Under the pieces are notes generated by a model. The model did not search any database. It was not told where the DNA came from and saw only the letters and a program-made list of their open reading frames with translations. The position numbers were made by a program, and so were the translations under genes. Source: Nocardioides nitrophenolicus (lineage in GTDB: Bacteria > Actinomycetota > Actinomycetes > Propionibacteriales > Nocardioidaceae). From it: a stretch of DNA of 64,000 nt. The DNA lies in the NCBI RefSeq assembly GCF_016907515.1, contig NZ_JAFBBY010000001.1:248001-312000 (forward strand). Direction: 5' to 3'. This document shows, piece after piece, positions 1 to 9,210 of this stretch (positions within the stretch are counted from its first letter, which is position 1; each line of letters opens with the position of its first letter).

Positions 1-1829
1 AGCAGTCCCTCGATGGTCTGCCGCAGCCGGATCACCTCGCGATGGCGCAGCAGGTGGAGGAGGAACGGGTGCTCGGTCTGCTTGAACAGCGCCTGCAGCG
101 CGTCGGCGTCGGTGGTGTAGCCGGTCTTGGTGCGCTTGGTCTTGGGCATGTTGAGCTCGTCGAAGAGCACGACCTGGAGCTGCTTGGGCGAGCCGAGGTT
201 GATCTCCTTGCCGATCACGGCGTACGCCGCCTCGGCCTCGGCGCGGACCTCCTCGCCGAAGTGGGCCTCCAGTCCCTCGAGGTGCTCGACGTCGATGGCG
301 ATGCCGGTCTGCTCCATGCGGGCCAGGACGCCGACCAGCGGCATCTCGACGTCGGTCAGCAGACCACGGCCGCCGGCCTTCTCGACCTCGTCGGCCAGCT
401 CGGCGGACAGGTCCAGCGCGGCCCGGGCCTGCACCATCGACGCCTTCGCCAGGTTGGCGTCCTCGTCGAAGAGCATCCCCTGGTCGTCGTCCTCGGCCAC
501 CGCGAGCTCGCGGTGCAGGTAGCGCAGGCTGAGGTCGGCGAGGTCGTAGGAGCGCTGGTCGGGGGCCACCAGGTAGGCCGCCAGGGCGGTGTCCTCGACG
601 ACCCCGGCCAGCGCCCAGCCCTGGGCCGCCAGGGCGTGCACCGGCCCCTTCGCGGCGTGCAGCACCTTGGGCCGCGCGGCGTCGGCCAGCCAATCGGCGA
701 CCGCGGCCTCGTCGGCCGGGGACAGCGTCGCCAGGTCGACGTACGCCGCGCGGCCGTCGGCCAGCGCCAGGCCGAGCCCGTCGACACGGCCGGTGCCACT
801 GCCCCAGGTGCCACGCACCGCCAGGCCGATCGTCGCGGCGCCGGCCTCGGCGAGCCAGCCGGCCACGGCGTCGGGCGCCAGCGTGGCGCCGTCGAGCTCG
901 ACACCGGTCTCGACCGGCACGTCCTGGCCGGGCGCCACCACGTCGAGGATGCGGGTGCGCAGCTCGCCGCGGAACTCCAGCTCGTCGAGCAGCTCCAGCG
1001 CCGCGGCCCGGTCCCATTCGCGCAGCACCAGGTCGTCGATCACCACCCCGAGGTCGAGGTCGCGCACCAGCGCGTTGAGCCGGCGGTTGCGGATCACGTC
1101 GCCGAGGTGCTCGCGGAACGCCTCGCCCTTCTTGCCGGTGATCTTGTCGGCCTGGGCGATCACGTTGTCGAGGCCGTCGTAGGTGTTGATCCACTTCGCG
1201 GCGAAGCCGGCACCCACGCCCGGCACGCCCGGCAGGTTGTCGGACTGCTCCCCGACGATCGCCGCGAGCTCGGGATAGCGGTGCGGCGGGACGCCGTACT
1301 TGTCCTCGACGAAGGCCGGCGTCATCCGGGACAGGTCGGAGACCCCCCGCATCGGGTAGAGCACCGTGGAGCGGTCGGTCACGAGCTGGATCGAGTCGCG
1401 GTCGCCGGTGAGGATCAGCACCTCGAGCCCGCTGGTCTCGTCCTTGAGCGCCTCGGTGACGAGGGTGGCGATGATGTCGTCGGCCTCGTAGCCGGGGTGC
1501 TTGATGTAGGTGATCGAGAAGCTGTCGAGCATCCGCTCGATGAGCGGGAGCTGGCTGCTGAACTCGCCGGGGGTCTTGTTGCGCTTGGCCTTGTAGTCGG
1601 CGTACTCCTCGGTGCGGAAGGTCTGCCGCGAGACGTCGAAGGCGACCGCGACGTGGGTGGGCTGCTCGTCGCGCAGCACGTTGACCAGCATCGAGGTGAA
1701 CCCGTAGACCGCGTTGGTGTTCTGGCCGGTCGCCGTCGAGAAGTTCTCGACGGGCAGGGCGAAGAAGGCGCGGTAGGCCAGGGAGTGGCCGTCCAGGAGA
1801 AGCAGTCGCGGGCGAGTCGTCTCCGTCAT
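1..1829 (-). CDS. polA: DNA polymerase I, N-terminal two thirds (3' end outside window)
   Basis: Replication and repair polymerase that removes RNA primers and fills gaps. About 609 codons are visible of a family length near 900. The 5'-3' nuclease domain occupies roughly residues 1-300 and opens with LLLLDGHSLAYRAFFAL; metal-binding acidic motifs such as GYEADDIIATL and LTGDRDSIQLV follow, with the helix-hairpin-helix stretch GVPGVGAGFAAKW. The 3'-5' exonuclease-like region (about 330-500) lacks the acidic motif of proofreading enzymes (TIGLAVRGTWG stands there), so proofreading is probably lost, as in mycobacterial and Taq Pol I. The polymerase domain begins near residue 520 and runs off the window edge. 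The start is the ATG at 1829, divergent from the thioesterase gene 53 bases away. Confidence 0.96.
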   Translation of the reverse strand, partial: MTETTRPRLLLLDGHSLAYRAFFALPVENFSTATGQNTNAVYGFTSMLVNVLRDEQPTHVAVAFDVSRQTFRTEEYADYKAKRNKTPGEFSSQLPLIERMLDSFSITYIKHPGYEADDIIATLVTEALKDETSGLEVLILTGDRDSIQLVTDRSTVLYPMRGVSDLSRMTPAFVEDKYGVPPHRYPELAAIVGEQSDNLPGVPGVGAGFAAKWINTYDGLDNVIAQADKITGKKGEAFREHLGDVIRNRRLNALVRDLDLGVVIDDLVLREWDRAAALELLDELEFRGELRTRILDVVAPGQDVPVETGVELDGATLAPDAVAGWLAEAGAATIGLAVRGTWGSGTGRVDGLGLALADGRAAYVDLATLSPADEAAVADWLADAARPKVLHAAKGPVHALAAQGWALAGVVEDTALAAYLVAPDQRSYDLADLSLRYLHRELAVAEDDDQGMLFDEDANLAKASMVQARAALDLSAELADEVEKAGGRGLLTDVEMPLVGVLARMEQTGIAIDVEHLEGLEAHFGEEVRAEAEAAYAVIGKEINLGSPKQLQVVLFDELNMPKTKRTKTGYTTDADALQALFKQTEHPFLLHLLRHREVIRLRQTIEGL

Positions 1830-1882
1830 TGGCTGAGGCACCCGGCGACTCTACCGAGGACCGCCGACTAACCTTCAGACCC

Positions 1883-2308
1883 ATGACGACCATCGACGAG
1901 ATCGCGGACTTCATGCGCGCCCACATGGGCGCGCTCAACGAGCGGATGGGCATCGAGCTCGTGGAGGTCACGGCCGACCGGGTGGTCGCCACGATGCCGG
2001 TCGAGGGCAACACCCAGCCCTACGGCCTGCTCCACGGCGGCGCGTCGGTGGTGCTCGCCGAGACGCTCGGCTCGGTGGCGGCCGCGATCCACGCCGGGGC
2101 GGACCGGTACGCCGTCGGCACCGACATCAACGCCACCCACCACCGCTCGGCGACCTCCGGCATGGTGACCGGCGTCGCGACGCCGCTGCACCGCGGCCGG
2201 ACCATGGCCAGCTTCGAGATCGTCGTCAGCGACGACGCCGGCCGGCGGGTGTGCACCTCGCGGATCACCTGCGCGCTGCTCGAGCGCGACCCCAACCCGA
2301 AGGGCTGA
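1883..2308 (+). CDS. PaaI-family hotdog thioesterase
   Basis: A 141-residue single hotdog-fold protein, the usual size for PaaI/YbgC-like acyl-CoA thioesterases. The conserved substrate-pocket motif is seen as YGLLHGGASVVLAE around residues 50-63, with HGG and the following Glu in their family positions. The native substrate cannot be told from sequence; in this family it is often a phenylacetyl- or 4-hydroxybenzoyl-type CoA ester. I chose the ATG at 1883 rather than the in-frame upstream start inside the polA leader because the hotdog domain begins immediately after it. It ends 3 bases before the convergent GNAT gene. Confidence 0.87.
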   Translation: MTTIDEIADFMRAHMGALNERMGIELVEVTADRVVATMPVEGNTQPYGLLHGGASVVLAETLGSVAAAIHAGADRYAVGTDINATHHRSATSGMVTGVATPLHRGRTMASFEIVVSDDAGRRVCTSRITCALLERDPNPKG

Positions 2309-2311
2309 GCG

Positions 2312-2890
2312 TCACTCCGGCAGGACGAGGCGCTCGGCGCGCGCCCGGCGCAGCGAGCGCCGGGCGGCCAGCACCCGGCTGCGGCTGCCGTCGACCCCGG
2401 CCTGCTGGCGCTGGGGCGACACCCGGCTGCGCAGCAGGGTGGTCGGCGCGATCCGGTACATCACGACCGGGGCCAGACCGAGCCGGGCCATGAACCGGTT
2501 GGACTCGCGCGAGGAGTGCGGGACGGCGGTGACGACGTGGAGGATGCCGTTCTCCTCCGCGAACGCGGTGGCGGCCTCCATCAGGGCGTGGCCGACGCCG
2601 TGACGCCGGCAGGCGTCGAAGACGCGCGGGTGGATCGACTGCACGCAGGGCTCGAGGTTGAGCGGCGAGAGGGTCGTGATCCGCAGGTAGACGGCCCCGG
2701 CCACCTGGCCGTCGTAGTCGACGACGACGAGGCGCTGCTCCGGCGAGGCCGCGGCGGCCTTGATCACCAGCTCGACATCGGCGACCTGGTCGGCGGGGTC
2801 GGCACGGCGCACGGCATCGCTCCAGAGGTCGGCCAGCACGGGCGCGTCCTCTCGCGTGGCGATGCGCGTCGTCAGCGAGTAGCGACTCAT
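2312..2890 (-). CDS. GNAT-family N-acetyltransferase
   Basis: A 192-residue protein with a GNAT fold. The acetyl-CoA binding motif is seen as RRHGVGHALMEAATAFAEE (about residues 96-114), after the strands around VVVDYDGQVAGAVYLRI. The C-terminal 40 residues are rich in Arg (RSRVLAARRSLRRARAERL) and lie outside the catalytic fold. The acceptor is unknown. The gene stands alone on the minus strand, convergent with the thioesterase gene. Its 3' coding end contains a perfect 10-bp inverted repeat (2342-2351 with 2357-2366) without a U tract. Confidence 0.82.
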   Translation of the reverse strand: MSRYSLTTRIATREDAPVLADLWSDAVRRADPADQVADVELVIKAAAASPEQRLVVVDYDGQVAGAVYLRITTLSPLNLEPCVQSIHPRVFDACRRHGVGHALMEAATAFAEENGILHVVTAVPHSSRESNRFMARLGLAPVVMYRIAPTTLLRSRVSPQRQQAGVDGSRSRVLAARRSLRRARAERLVLPE

Positions 2891-3014
2891 CCGACCCTCC
2901 GTTCACGCCCCCCGACGAGACCGCTCGGTCCCGAACGGTCAGGCGGCAACCTTACGCTCACCCGGACCTGCCCGACAGGGGGATCCCGCAAGTCCGTTTT
3001 CAGTAAAGGATCAA

Positions 3015-3028
3015 TCTCGGATCCGAGA
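3015..3028. promoter_or_regulatory. 14-bp perfect palindrome, candidate operator
   Basis: TCTCGGATCCGAGA is a perfect palindrome 57 bases upstream of the binding-protein start codon at 3085, in an AT-richer patch of the 190-bp leader. Its place suggests a repressor or activator site for the amino-acid importer operon. The regulator is not known. Confidence 0.4.
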
Positions 3029-3084
3029 AATGTGCTCCAGGCCACGCCTTCAGCGACCCCGGGAAGCGGCCTAGAGTGCCGCTC

Positions 3085-3876
3085 ATGCAGAAGTCGCGCA
3101 GCACCGTCCTGGCCCTGACCGTCCTCGCCTCCCTCGCGCTCGGCGCCTGCGGCTCGGAGGACAGCGCCAAGTCCGCCACCGGCGCGGACCTCGTCAAGAA
3201 GGACACCCTCACCGTCTGCTCGGACGTCCCCTACCCGCCGTTCGAGGACTTCGACAAGTCCAGTGACACCGGGTTCAAGGGCTTCGACGTCGACATCGTC
3301 TCCGAGGTCGCCAAGCGACTGGACCTGAAGCTCACGATCAAGGACTCGTCCTTCGACGCCCTGCAGAGCGGGCAGGCCCTGAACGCCAAGCAGTGCGACC
3401 TGGTCGCCTCGGCCATGACCATCACCGACGACCGCAAGAAGAACCTCGACTTCTCCGACGGCTACTACGACTCCAAGCAGTCCTTGCTCGTGCCGGTCGA
3501 CAGCAAGATCGCCTCGATCGCCGACCTGAAGGGCGTCAAGGTGGGCGTCCAGCAGGGCACCACCGGCAAGACCTACACCGAGGAGAACGCCAAGGGTGCC
3601 GAGGTGGTGACCTTCCCGAGCGACGCCGAGATGTTCCAGGCGCTCAAGGCCGGCCAGGTCGAGGCGCTGCTCCAGGACCTCCCGGTGAACCTCGACCACA
3701 CCACCGACGGGCAGTTCAAGGTCGTCGAGACCTACGACACCGACGAGCAGTACGGCCTGGCCATCAAGAAGGGCAACAGCCAGCTGGTCGAGGACGTCGA
3801 CGGCGCCCTGGAGGAGATGCACTCCGACGGCACCTACGACAAGATCTACGACCAGTACTTCTCGACCGAGAACTGA
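3085..3876 (+). CDS. Polar amino-acid ABC transporter, substrate-binding lipoprotein
   Basis: Extracellular solute receptor of the cluster-3 (glutamate/glutamine/polar amino acid) type, 263 residues. The N-terminus is a lipoprotein signal, with a hydrophobic core and the lipobox LALGAC, giving a lipidated Cys near residue 22. The mature part has typical SBP_bac_3 motifs: [15 protein letters not shown] near the start, [30 protein letters not shown] and [12 protein letters not shown]. The ATG at 3085 gives the best signal peptide; an in-frame GTG lies 9 bases upstream at 3076. It is the first gene of a three-gene operon with permease and ATPase. The exact substrate is not readable. Confidence 0.92.
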   Translation: MQKSRSTVLALTVLASLALGACGSEDSAKSATGADLVKKDTLTVCSDVPYPPFEDFDKSSDTGFKGFDVDIVSEVAKRLDLKLTIKDSSFDALQSGQALNAKQCDLVASAMTITDDRKKNLDFSDGYYDSKQSLLVPVDSKIASIADLKGVKVGVQQGTTGKTYTEENAKGAEVVTFPSDAEMFQALKAGQVEALLQDLPVNLDHTTDGQFKVVETYDTDEQYGLAIKKGNSQLVEDVDGALEEMHSDGTYDKIYDQYFSTEN

Positions 3877-3885
3877 TAGCACGCC

Positions 3886-4692
3886 GTGACCCGCAGGCAG
3901 CGAGCGCTCCTCGTCCAGGTCTCGCTCTACGTCATCCTGGTCGTCGCCGCGGTCGCGTTGGTCCTCGTGGCCGACTGGCCCACGATCCGGGAGAACTTCT
4001 GGAACAAGGACGGCGTCTCCTGGGCCGACGGCAACTGGGGCGACCTGATCACCATCGGCCTGGTCAACACCGTCAAGTACACCGCGATCGCCTTCGCCGG
4101 CGGCCTGGCCCTCGGCCTGCTCCTGGCACTGATGCGGCTCTCGCCGGTCGCGCCCTACCGATGGCTGGCGACGGCGTACATCGAGTTCTTCCGGGGCCTC
4201 CCGGCCCTGGTGGTCATGATCTTCATGTCGACCGGCCTGCCGATCGCGTTCGGCTGGTCGCCGCCCGGCGGCACCATCGGCGCGGGCCTGATCGGCCTGA
4301 TCATGGTGGCCGGCGCCTACATGGCCGAGACCCTGCGCGCCGGCATCCAGGCCGTGCCGAAGGGGCAGAGCGAGGCCGCCCGTTCGCTCGGCATGCGCCC
4401 GGGCGCGACGACCGTCAAGGTGGTCCTCCCCCAGGCGTTCCGGATCGTCATCCCGCCGCTGACCAACGAGTTCGTGCTGCTGATCAAGGACACCGCGCTG
4501 CTGTTCCTCCTCGGCGCCGCCGCCGACCAGCGGGAGCTGACCTCGGTGGCCCGCGACTTCCTGTCCAGCGGCCCGTCCACCGGCACCGCCACCAGCCTGA
4601 TCCAGGCCGCGCTGCTCTACCTGATCATCACGCTGCCGCTCACCCAGCTCGTCGCCTGGCTCGAGCGCCGCCAGAGGAAGGCCGTCCGATGA
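3886..4692 (+). CDS. Polar amino-acid ABC transporter, permease
   Basis: Inner-membrane permease of the HisM/GlnP type, 268 residues, with about five to six hydrophobic segments. The first lies at residues 9-30 and is followed by a longer periplasmic loop ([16 protein letters not shown]). The ATPase-contact EAA loop is clear as [20 protein letters not shown] near residues 163-182. Start is GTG at 3886, 9 bases after the receptor stop. The stop overlaps the next ATG by four bases (ATGA), indicating translational coupling. One permease gene implies a homodimeric channel unless a partner lies elsewhere. Confidence 0.92.
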   Translation: MTRRQRALLVQVSLYVILVVAAVALVLVADWPTIRENFWNKDGVSWADGNWGDLITIGLVNTVKYTAIAFAGGLALGLLLALMRLSPVAPYRWLATAYIEFFRGLPALVVMIFMSTGLPIAFGWSPPGGTIGAGLIGLIMVAGAYMAETLRAGIQAVPKGQSEAARSLGMRPGATTVKVVLPQAFRIVIPPLTNEFVLLIKDTALLFLLGAAADQRELTSVARDFLSSGPSTGTATSLIQAALLYLIITLPLTQLVAWLERRQRKAVR

Positions 4693-5450
4693 GCGCGTCC
4701 CCGAAGCCAGAGCCCGGGTCCGTGCCCGCCATCGAGGTGCGCGGGCTGCACAAGCACTACGGCCGCCACGAGGTCCTCAAGGGCATCGACTTCCACGTCG
4801 AGGCCGGCCAGGTGGTCTGCGTGATCGGTCCCTCCGGGTCCGGCAAGTCCACCCTGCTGCGCTGCGTCAACCGGCTCGAGGAGCCGTCGGCCGGCGAGAT
4901 CCTGATCGAGGGCGTCGACATCTGCGACCGCAAGGTCGACCTCGACGAGGTGCGTTCGCGCATCGGCATGGTGTTCCAGCAGTTCAACCTGTTCCCGCAC
5001 CTGTCGGTCCTGAAGAACCTCACCCTGGCCCAGCGCAACGTGCGCGGGCGCGGCAAGGACGAGGCGGTCCAGATCGCCCGGCAGAACCTGGCGAAGGTCG
5101 GCCTCTCCGAGAAGGAGTCGGCCTATCCCGCACACCTGTCCGGCGGCCAGCAGCAGCGGGTCGCGATCGCCCGCGCGCTGTCGATGAACCCCGACATGAT
5201 GCTCTTCGACGAGCCCACCAGCGCCCTCGACCCGGAGCTGGTCGGCGACGTGCTCGGCGTGATGAAGGAGCTCGCCCAGGAGGGCATGACGATGATGGTC
5301 GTCACCCACGAGATGGGTTTCGCGCGCGAGGTCGGCGACAAGCTGGTCTTCATGGACGGCGGGGTCGTCGTCGAGGAGGGGCTGCCGGTCGAGGTGCTGA
5401 GCAACCCGCAGCACGAGCGGACCCAGTCCTTCCTCTCGAAGGTGCTCTGA
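4689..5450 (+). CDS. Polar amino-acid ABC transporter, ATP-binding protein
   Basis: Cytoplasmic ATPase of the importer, 253 residues, normal length for the GlnQ/HisP group. Walker A is GPSGSGKST near residue 47, the Q-loop is in [13 protein letters not shown], the signature is LSGGQQQR, Walker B is [12 protein letters not shown], and the switch His is in VVTHEMGFA. The C-terminal [12 protein letters not shown] ending is typical of the family. It follows the permease with a four-base overlap. A strong hairpin 17 bases past the stop closes the operon. Confidence 0.94.
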   Translation: MSASPKPEPGSVPAIEVRGLHKHYGRHEVLKGIDFHVEAGQVVCVIGPSGSGKSTLLRCVNRLEEPSAGEILIEGVDICDRKVDLDEVRSRIGMVFQQFNLFPHLSVLKNLTLAQRNVRGRGKDEAVQIARQNLAKVGLSEKESAYPAHLSGGQQQRVAIARALSMNPDMMLFDEPTSALDPELVGDVLGVMKELAQEGMTMMVVTHEMGFAREVGDKLVFMDGGVVVEEGLPVEVLSNPQHERTQSFLSKVL

Positions 5451-5467
5451 GCCGGCGGAGAACGACA

Positions 5468-5504
5468 CGAAGGCCCGGGCGGAGTGCATCCGCCCGGGCC
5501 TTCG
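5468..5504. terminator. Bidirectional transcription terminator hairpin
   Basis: Perfect 16-bp inverted repeat (5468-5483 with 5489-5504) around a 5-base loop. It lies between the convergent importer ATPase gene and livF, so it can end transcripts from both sides. There is no long U tract, as is common in actinobacteria. Confidence 0.8.
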
Positions 5505-5529
5505 CTGCGTCGTGGGACCAGGGCGTGTC

Positions 5530-6249
5530 CTAGACGTCGCCGCCGAGGTAGGCCGCCTTGACGGCGGGGTCGACGGCGAGCTCGGCGCCCGTGCCGGACC
5601 GGACGATCTCGCCGGTCTCGAGGATGTGGGCGTCGTGGGAGCGCTTCAGCGCCTGGGCGGCGTTCTGCTCCACGAGCAGGACGGTGGTGCCCTGCTCGTT
5701 GATCTCGGTGATGATCGTGAAGATCTGCTGGATCAGCTTCGGAGCCAGGCCCATCGACGGCTCGTCGAGGAGCAGCAGCCGCGGCCGCGACATCAGCGCC
5801 CGGCCGATGGCGAGCATCTGCTGCTCGCCGCCGGACATCGTGCCGGAGACCTGGTCGATCCGCTCCGCCAAGCGCGGGAAGAGCCCCAGGACGCGGTCCA
5901 TGTCCTCCCGATAGGCGGCTGACTTCCGGTCCTTGCGGGTGAACGCGCCCATCTCGAGGTTCTCACGCACCGTCATGCCGATGAAGCAGCGCCTCCCCTC
6001 GGGAGACTGACCGATCCCCAGCTTGACCCGGTCGTACGGCGGGATCTCGTTGATGTCCTTCCCCTCGAACCGGACCGAGCCGGCACGGACCTTGCGCAGA
6101 CCCGAGATGGTCTTCAGCGTCGTCGTCTTGCCGGCGCCGTTGGCGCCGATCAGCGTCGTCACCGTCCCCTCGGGGACGCTGAAGCTGATGTCACGGATCG
6201 CCTCGATGTGCCCGTAGTTGACACAGAGGCCCTCGACCTCAAGAAGCAT
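5530..6249 (-). CDS. livF: Branched-chain amino-acid ABC transporter ATPase LivF
   Basis: One of two ATPases of the liv importer, 239 residues, usual size. Walker A is GANGAGKTT at about 32-40, the signature is MSGGEQQM, Walker B is LLLLDEPSMGLAP, and the ending VKAAYLGGDV is typical of LivF. It is the last gene of livJHMGF, read leftwards, and its start overlaps the livG end by 11 bases. Confidence 0.95.
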   Translation of the reverse strand: MLLEVEGLCVNYGHIEAIRDISFSVPEGTVTTLIGANGAGKTTTLKTISGLRKVRAGSVRFEGKDINEIPPYDRVKLGIGQSPEGRRCFIGMTVRENLEMGAFTRKDRKSAAYREDMDRVLGLFPRLAERIDQVSGTMSGGEQQMLAIGRALMSRPRLLLLDEPSMGLAPKLIQQIFTIITEINEQGTTVLLVEQNAAQALKRSHDAHILETGEIVRSGTGAELAVDPAVKAAYLGGDV

Positions 6250-7018
6250 CTTCTTCGTCCACTCCCAGATAGGCGGCGATCACCGCCGGGTTGTCACGGA
6301 TGTCGGCGGGGCTGCCCTCGGCGATCTTGCGCCCGAACTCCAGGACGACGATCCGGTCGGTCACGCCCATGACCAGCTTCATGTCGTGCTCGATGAGGAG
6401 CACGGTGAAGCCCTGGTCTCGGACCCGGCGGATGAGGTTCATCAGCTCGACCTTCTCCGCGGGGTTGAAGCCCGCGGCCGGCTCGTCGAGGCAGATGAGC
6501 TTCGGGTTGGTCGCCATCGCTCGCGCGATCTCCAGGCGTCGCTGGTCGCCGTACGAGAGGTTGGCGGCGAGCTCGTCGGCCTTGCGGTGGATGCCCATGA
6601 AGCGGAGCACCTCCATCGCCCGCTCGTGGCCCTCCCGTTCCTCACGCCGGTGCTTGGGCAGCCGGAACAGGGCCGACAGCATGCCCGTGCTGTGTTGGGC
6701 GTCGGCGCCGACCAGCACGTTCTCCAGCGCGGTCATGGTCGGGAACAGACGGATGTTCTGGAAGGTGCGCGCGATCCCCCGCTGGGTGATCTTGTGCTTC
6801 TTCAGCCCGACGATCGAGCCGCCCTCGAAGGCGATGTCGCCGCTGGTCGGACGGTAGACGCCGGTGACCGCGTTGAAGCAGGTCGTCTTCCCGGCGCCGT
6901 TGGGCCCGATCAGGCCGAGGATCTCCCCCTCGTTGATGTGGAACGAGACGTCGTCGAGCGCGGTGAGGCCGCCGAACTTCAAGGTCACGTTCCGTACGTC
7001 GAGAATTGCCTCAGGCAT
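6239..7018 (-). CDS. livG: Branched-chain amino-acid ABC transporter ATPase LivG
   Basis: Second ATPase of the liv importer, 259 residues. Walker A is GPNGAGKTT near 36-44, the signature is the LivG-type LSYGDQRR, Walker B is LICLDEPAAGFNP, and the switch His lies in LLIEHDMKLVM. The insertion between Walker A and signature (TALENVLVGADAQHS) is typical of LivG compared with LivF. Start at ATG 7018 overlaps the livM stop by eight bases; longer open frames upstream are only livM read in another frame. Confidence 0.95.
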   Translation of the reverse strand: MPEAILDVRNVTLKFGGLTALDDVSFHINEGEILGLIGPNGAGKTTCFNAVTGVYRPTSGDIAFEGGSIVGLKKHKITQRGIARTFQNIRLFPTMTALENVLVGADAQHSTGMLSALFRLPKHRREEREGHERAMEVLRFMGIHRKADELAANLSYGDQRRLEIARAMATNPKLICLDEPAAGFNPAEKVELMNLIRRVRDQGFTVLLIEHDMKLVMGVTDRIVVLEFGRKIAEGSPADIRDNPAVIAAYLGVDEEDAS

Positions 7019-8135
7019 GGGCGTTCTCCTCTTCCCCGGTGCCTTCCTCCAGCTCTTCGAGCTCGTGCTCGAGCTTCTTCGCCCGCACCGTGCGGCGCGG
7101 AGGCAGCAGCCCCTGCGGCCGGACGGTGGCGAGCACCACCAGCGCGAGGCCGAACACCAGAACCCGGAAGTCGTCGAACTCCCGGAACCGCTGCGGCAGG
7201 TAGGCGACCAGCGTGGCGCCGACGAGGACGCCCCAGCGGTTGCCCTGACCGCCGACCACGACTGCCGCGAGATACAGGATCGAGAACAGCAGGAGGAAGG
7301 ACTGCGGGTTGATGAAGCCCTGGCGACTGGCGTAGAGACCACCGGCCAGACCGCCGACGAAGGCGCCGGTCGCGAAGGCGAGCAGCTTGAACTTGAACGT
7401 CGGGACGCCCATCAGCTCGGCGGCGTCCTCGTCCTCGCGGGTCGCCTCCCAGGCGCGGCCCACCCGGCTGTTCTTGATCAGGATGTCGGCGAGCAGCACG
7501 ATGATGACCGCCGTCAGGCCCATCCAGTAGTACGGGATCTGGTCGAGCACGCCGAAGAACAGGAACTTCGTCTTGTCCTCGGTGTCGAGCAGGACCGTGC
7601 CGTCACCCCAGAACAGGTGGGGCAGCTGGAACCAGCCCTCCTCGCCGCCGAGACTCGGGGGCTTCGCGATGTTCTTGATGCCGCGGGTGTCGCCCAGCCA
7701 CTCGGTGTTGACCGCGACCAGTCGGATGATCTCTCCGAACCCGAGGGTGACGATCGCGAGGTAGTCGCCGCGCACCCGCAGGGTCGGAGCTCCCAGCAGG
7801 ACGCCCGAGACCATGGCGGCCACGACGCCGACGGGGATGGCCAGGAGCAGCGGCCAGTTCGCGTGGAACGAGGTGAGGATCGCGACGGTGTAGGCCCCGA
7901 TCGCATAGAAGCCGACGTACCCGAGGTCGAGCAGACCGGCGTACCCGACCACGATGTTGAGACCGAGCGCCACCAGGCAGTAGATGCTGACGGTGAACAG
8001 GACGCCGCCGAAGTCGACGCCCGGCGTCGAGATGATCGGCGGCTCGAGCAGCGGGAGCGCGTACGCGAAGAGCGCGAGCAGCACCCAGAGGAGGATCTTG
8101 ACCGGCTTCGGCAGGCCAGTGAGCTTGTTCTTCAT
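7011..8135 (-). CDS. livM: Branched-chain amino-acid ABC transporter permease LivM
   Basis: Integral membrane permease, 374 residues, with about nine to ten hydrophobic segments. The first is at residues 12-30 (ILLWVLLALFAYALPLL). Family motifs include LGLNIVVGYAGLLDLGYVGF, LRVRGDYLAIVTLGFGEIIR and the ATPase-contact loop RVGRAWEATREDEDAAELMG. The C-terminal tail is charged (HELEELEEGTGEEE) and cytoplasmic. ATG at 8135 overlaps the livH stop by four bases. Confidence 0.94.
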   Translation of the reverse strand: MKNKLTGLPKPVKILLWVLLALFAYALPLLEPPIISTPGVDFGGVLFTVSIYCLVALGLNIVVGYAGLLDLGYVGFYAIGAYTVAILTSFHANWPLLLAIPVGVVAAMVSGVLLGAPTLRVRGDYLAIVTLGFGEIIRLVAVNTEWLGDTRGIKNIAKPPSLGGEEGWFQLPHLFWGDGTVLLDTEDKTKFLFFGVLDQIPYYWMGLTAVIIVLLADILIKNSRVGRAWEATREDEDAAELMGVPTFKFKLLAFATGAFVGGLAGGLYASRQGFINPQSFLLLFSILYLAAVVVGGQGNRWGVLVGATLVAYLPQRFREFDDFRVLVFGLALVVLATVRPQGLLPPRRTVRAKKLEHELEELEEGTGEEENAHA

Positions 8136-9121
8136 GCGCGTGCCTTTCCGAGCGACTCGCCGAGGAGGCCGGTGGGCCGGACGAGCAGGATCAGCACCAG
8201 CAGGACGAACGCGATGACGTCGCGCCACTCGGTGCCGAAGAGCGCGGAGCCCCAGTTCTCCGCGACCCCGAGGACCAGGCCGCCCAGCAGCGCACCGCGC
8301 AGGTTGCCGATGCCCCCGAGGACCGCCGCCGTGAACGCCTTGACGCCGAGCAGGAAGCCGACGTCGAAGCGGGTCGTCTCGATCTTGAGCATGTAGAGGA
8401 AGGCCGCGATGCCGGCCATGATGCCGCCGATGAGGAAGGTGACCTGGATGGTCCGGGTCGGGTTCACCCCCATCAGGGACGCCGTCTCGGGGTCCTGGGC
8501 CGTCGCCCGGATGCCCTTGCCGAGACGGGACCGGCGGACGAACTGGTCGAGCAGGATCATCATCCCGACGGCCGCGACGATGACGATGACGTCGATGCTC
8601 GAGATGGACACGCCGGCGACCTCGAAGCGAGGCTTCTCCAGGACTCCGGCCATGCTGTTGTTGATGCGGGCCCCGGACACGTACTCGCTGAAGTTGTCGT
8701 CGAGACCCAGCCACTCGGCGACCTTGTCGCGCAGGCCCATCAGCTCGGCCAGGACGAACGACGCGCCGATGGCCGAGATCAGCGCGATCAGTCGGGGTGC
8801 GTCCCTCTTGATCAGGGGCCGGTAGGCCACCCGCTCCAGGATCAGCGCGATCACCGCCGACATCAGCATCGACGCGAACAGCGCGGCGATGAGGATGGCG
8901 ATCAGCTTCACTCCGTCGGCCTCAGCGCCGTTGAGCGCCATGACCGTCCACAGCATCGCGAAGGTGCCGTACATGAACACCTCGGAGTGGGCGAAGTTGA
9001 TGAGCTGCAGCACGCCGTAGACCATGGTGTAGCCGAGCGCGACGAGTGCATAGATCGCACCGAACGCGAGCCCCGTGATGGTGAGCTCGGGAAGGTTGTT
9101 GAAGAGGAATTCGAAGTTCAA
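8132..9121 (-). CDS. livH: Branched-chain amino-acid ABC transporter permease LivH
   Basis: Integral membrane permease, 329 residues, partner of LivM. Typical LivH features are the early YALVALGYTMVYGVLQLINF segment, repeated long hydrophobic helices, and the coupling loop GKGIRATAQDPETASLMGV near residue 220. The gene follows livJ after 89 bases that carry a strong hairpin, and couples to livM through a four-base overlap. Confidence 0.94.
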   Translation of the reverse strand: MNFEFLFNNLPELTITGLAFGAIYALVALGYTMVYGVLQLINFAHSEVFMYGTFAMLWTVMALNGAEADGVKLIAILIAALFASMLMSAVIALILERVAYRPLIKRDAPRLIALISAIGASFVLAELMGLRDKVAEWLGLDDNFSEYVSGARINNSMAGVLEKPRFEVAGVSISSIDVIVIVAAVGMMILLDQFVRRSRLGKGIRATAQDPETASLMGVNPTRTIQVTFLIGGIMAGIAAFLYMLKIETTRFDVGFLLGVKAFTAAVLGGIGNLRGALLGGLVLGVAENWGSALFGTEWRDVIAFVLLVLILLVRPTGLLGESLGKARA

Positions 9122-9147
9122 GGCGTCAGCCCCCAGTTCTGGACAGG

Positions 9148-9180
9148 GACACGGCCGGGGACTCGGTCCCCGGCCGTGTC
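9148..9180 (-). terminator. Intercistronic hairpin between livJ and livH
   Basis: Perfect 14-bp inverted repeat (9148-9161 with 9167-9180) and a 5-base loop in the livJ-livH gap. In binding-protein operons such hairpins commonly stop most transcripts or protect the receptor mRNA, so that the receptor is made in excess of the membrane parts. No U tract follows, so partial termination or 3'-end protection is likelier than full stop. Confidence 0.6.
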
Positions 9181-9210
9181 GGCTGTCATGTCGGACGGAC
9201 TAGCCGTTGA

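Noticed and set aside
2342..2366. 10-bp inverted repeat as a terminator
   Set aside because: It lies inside the GNAT coding sequence and has no U tract.
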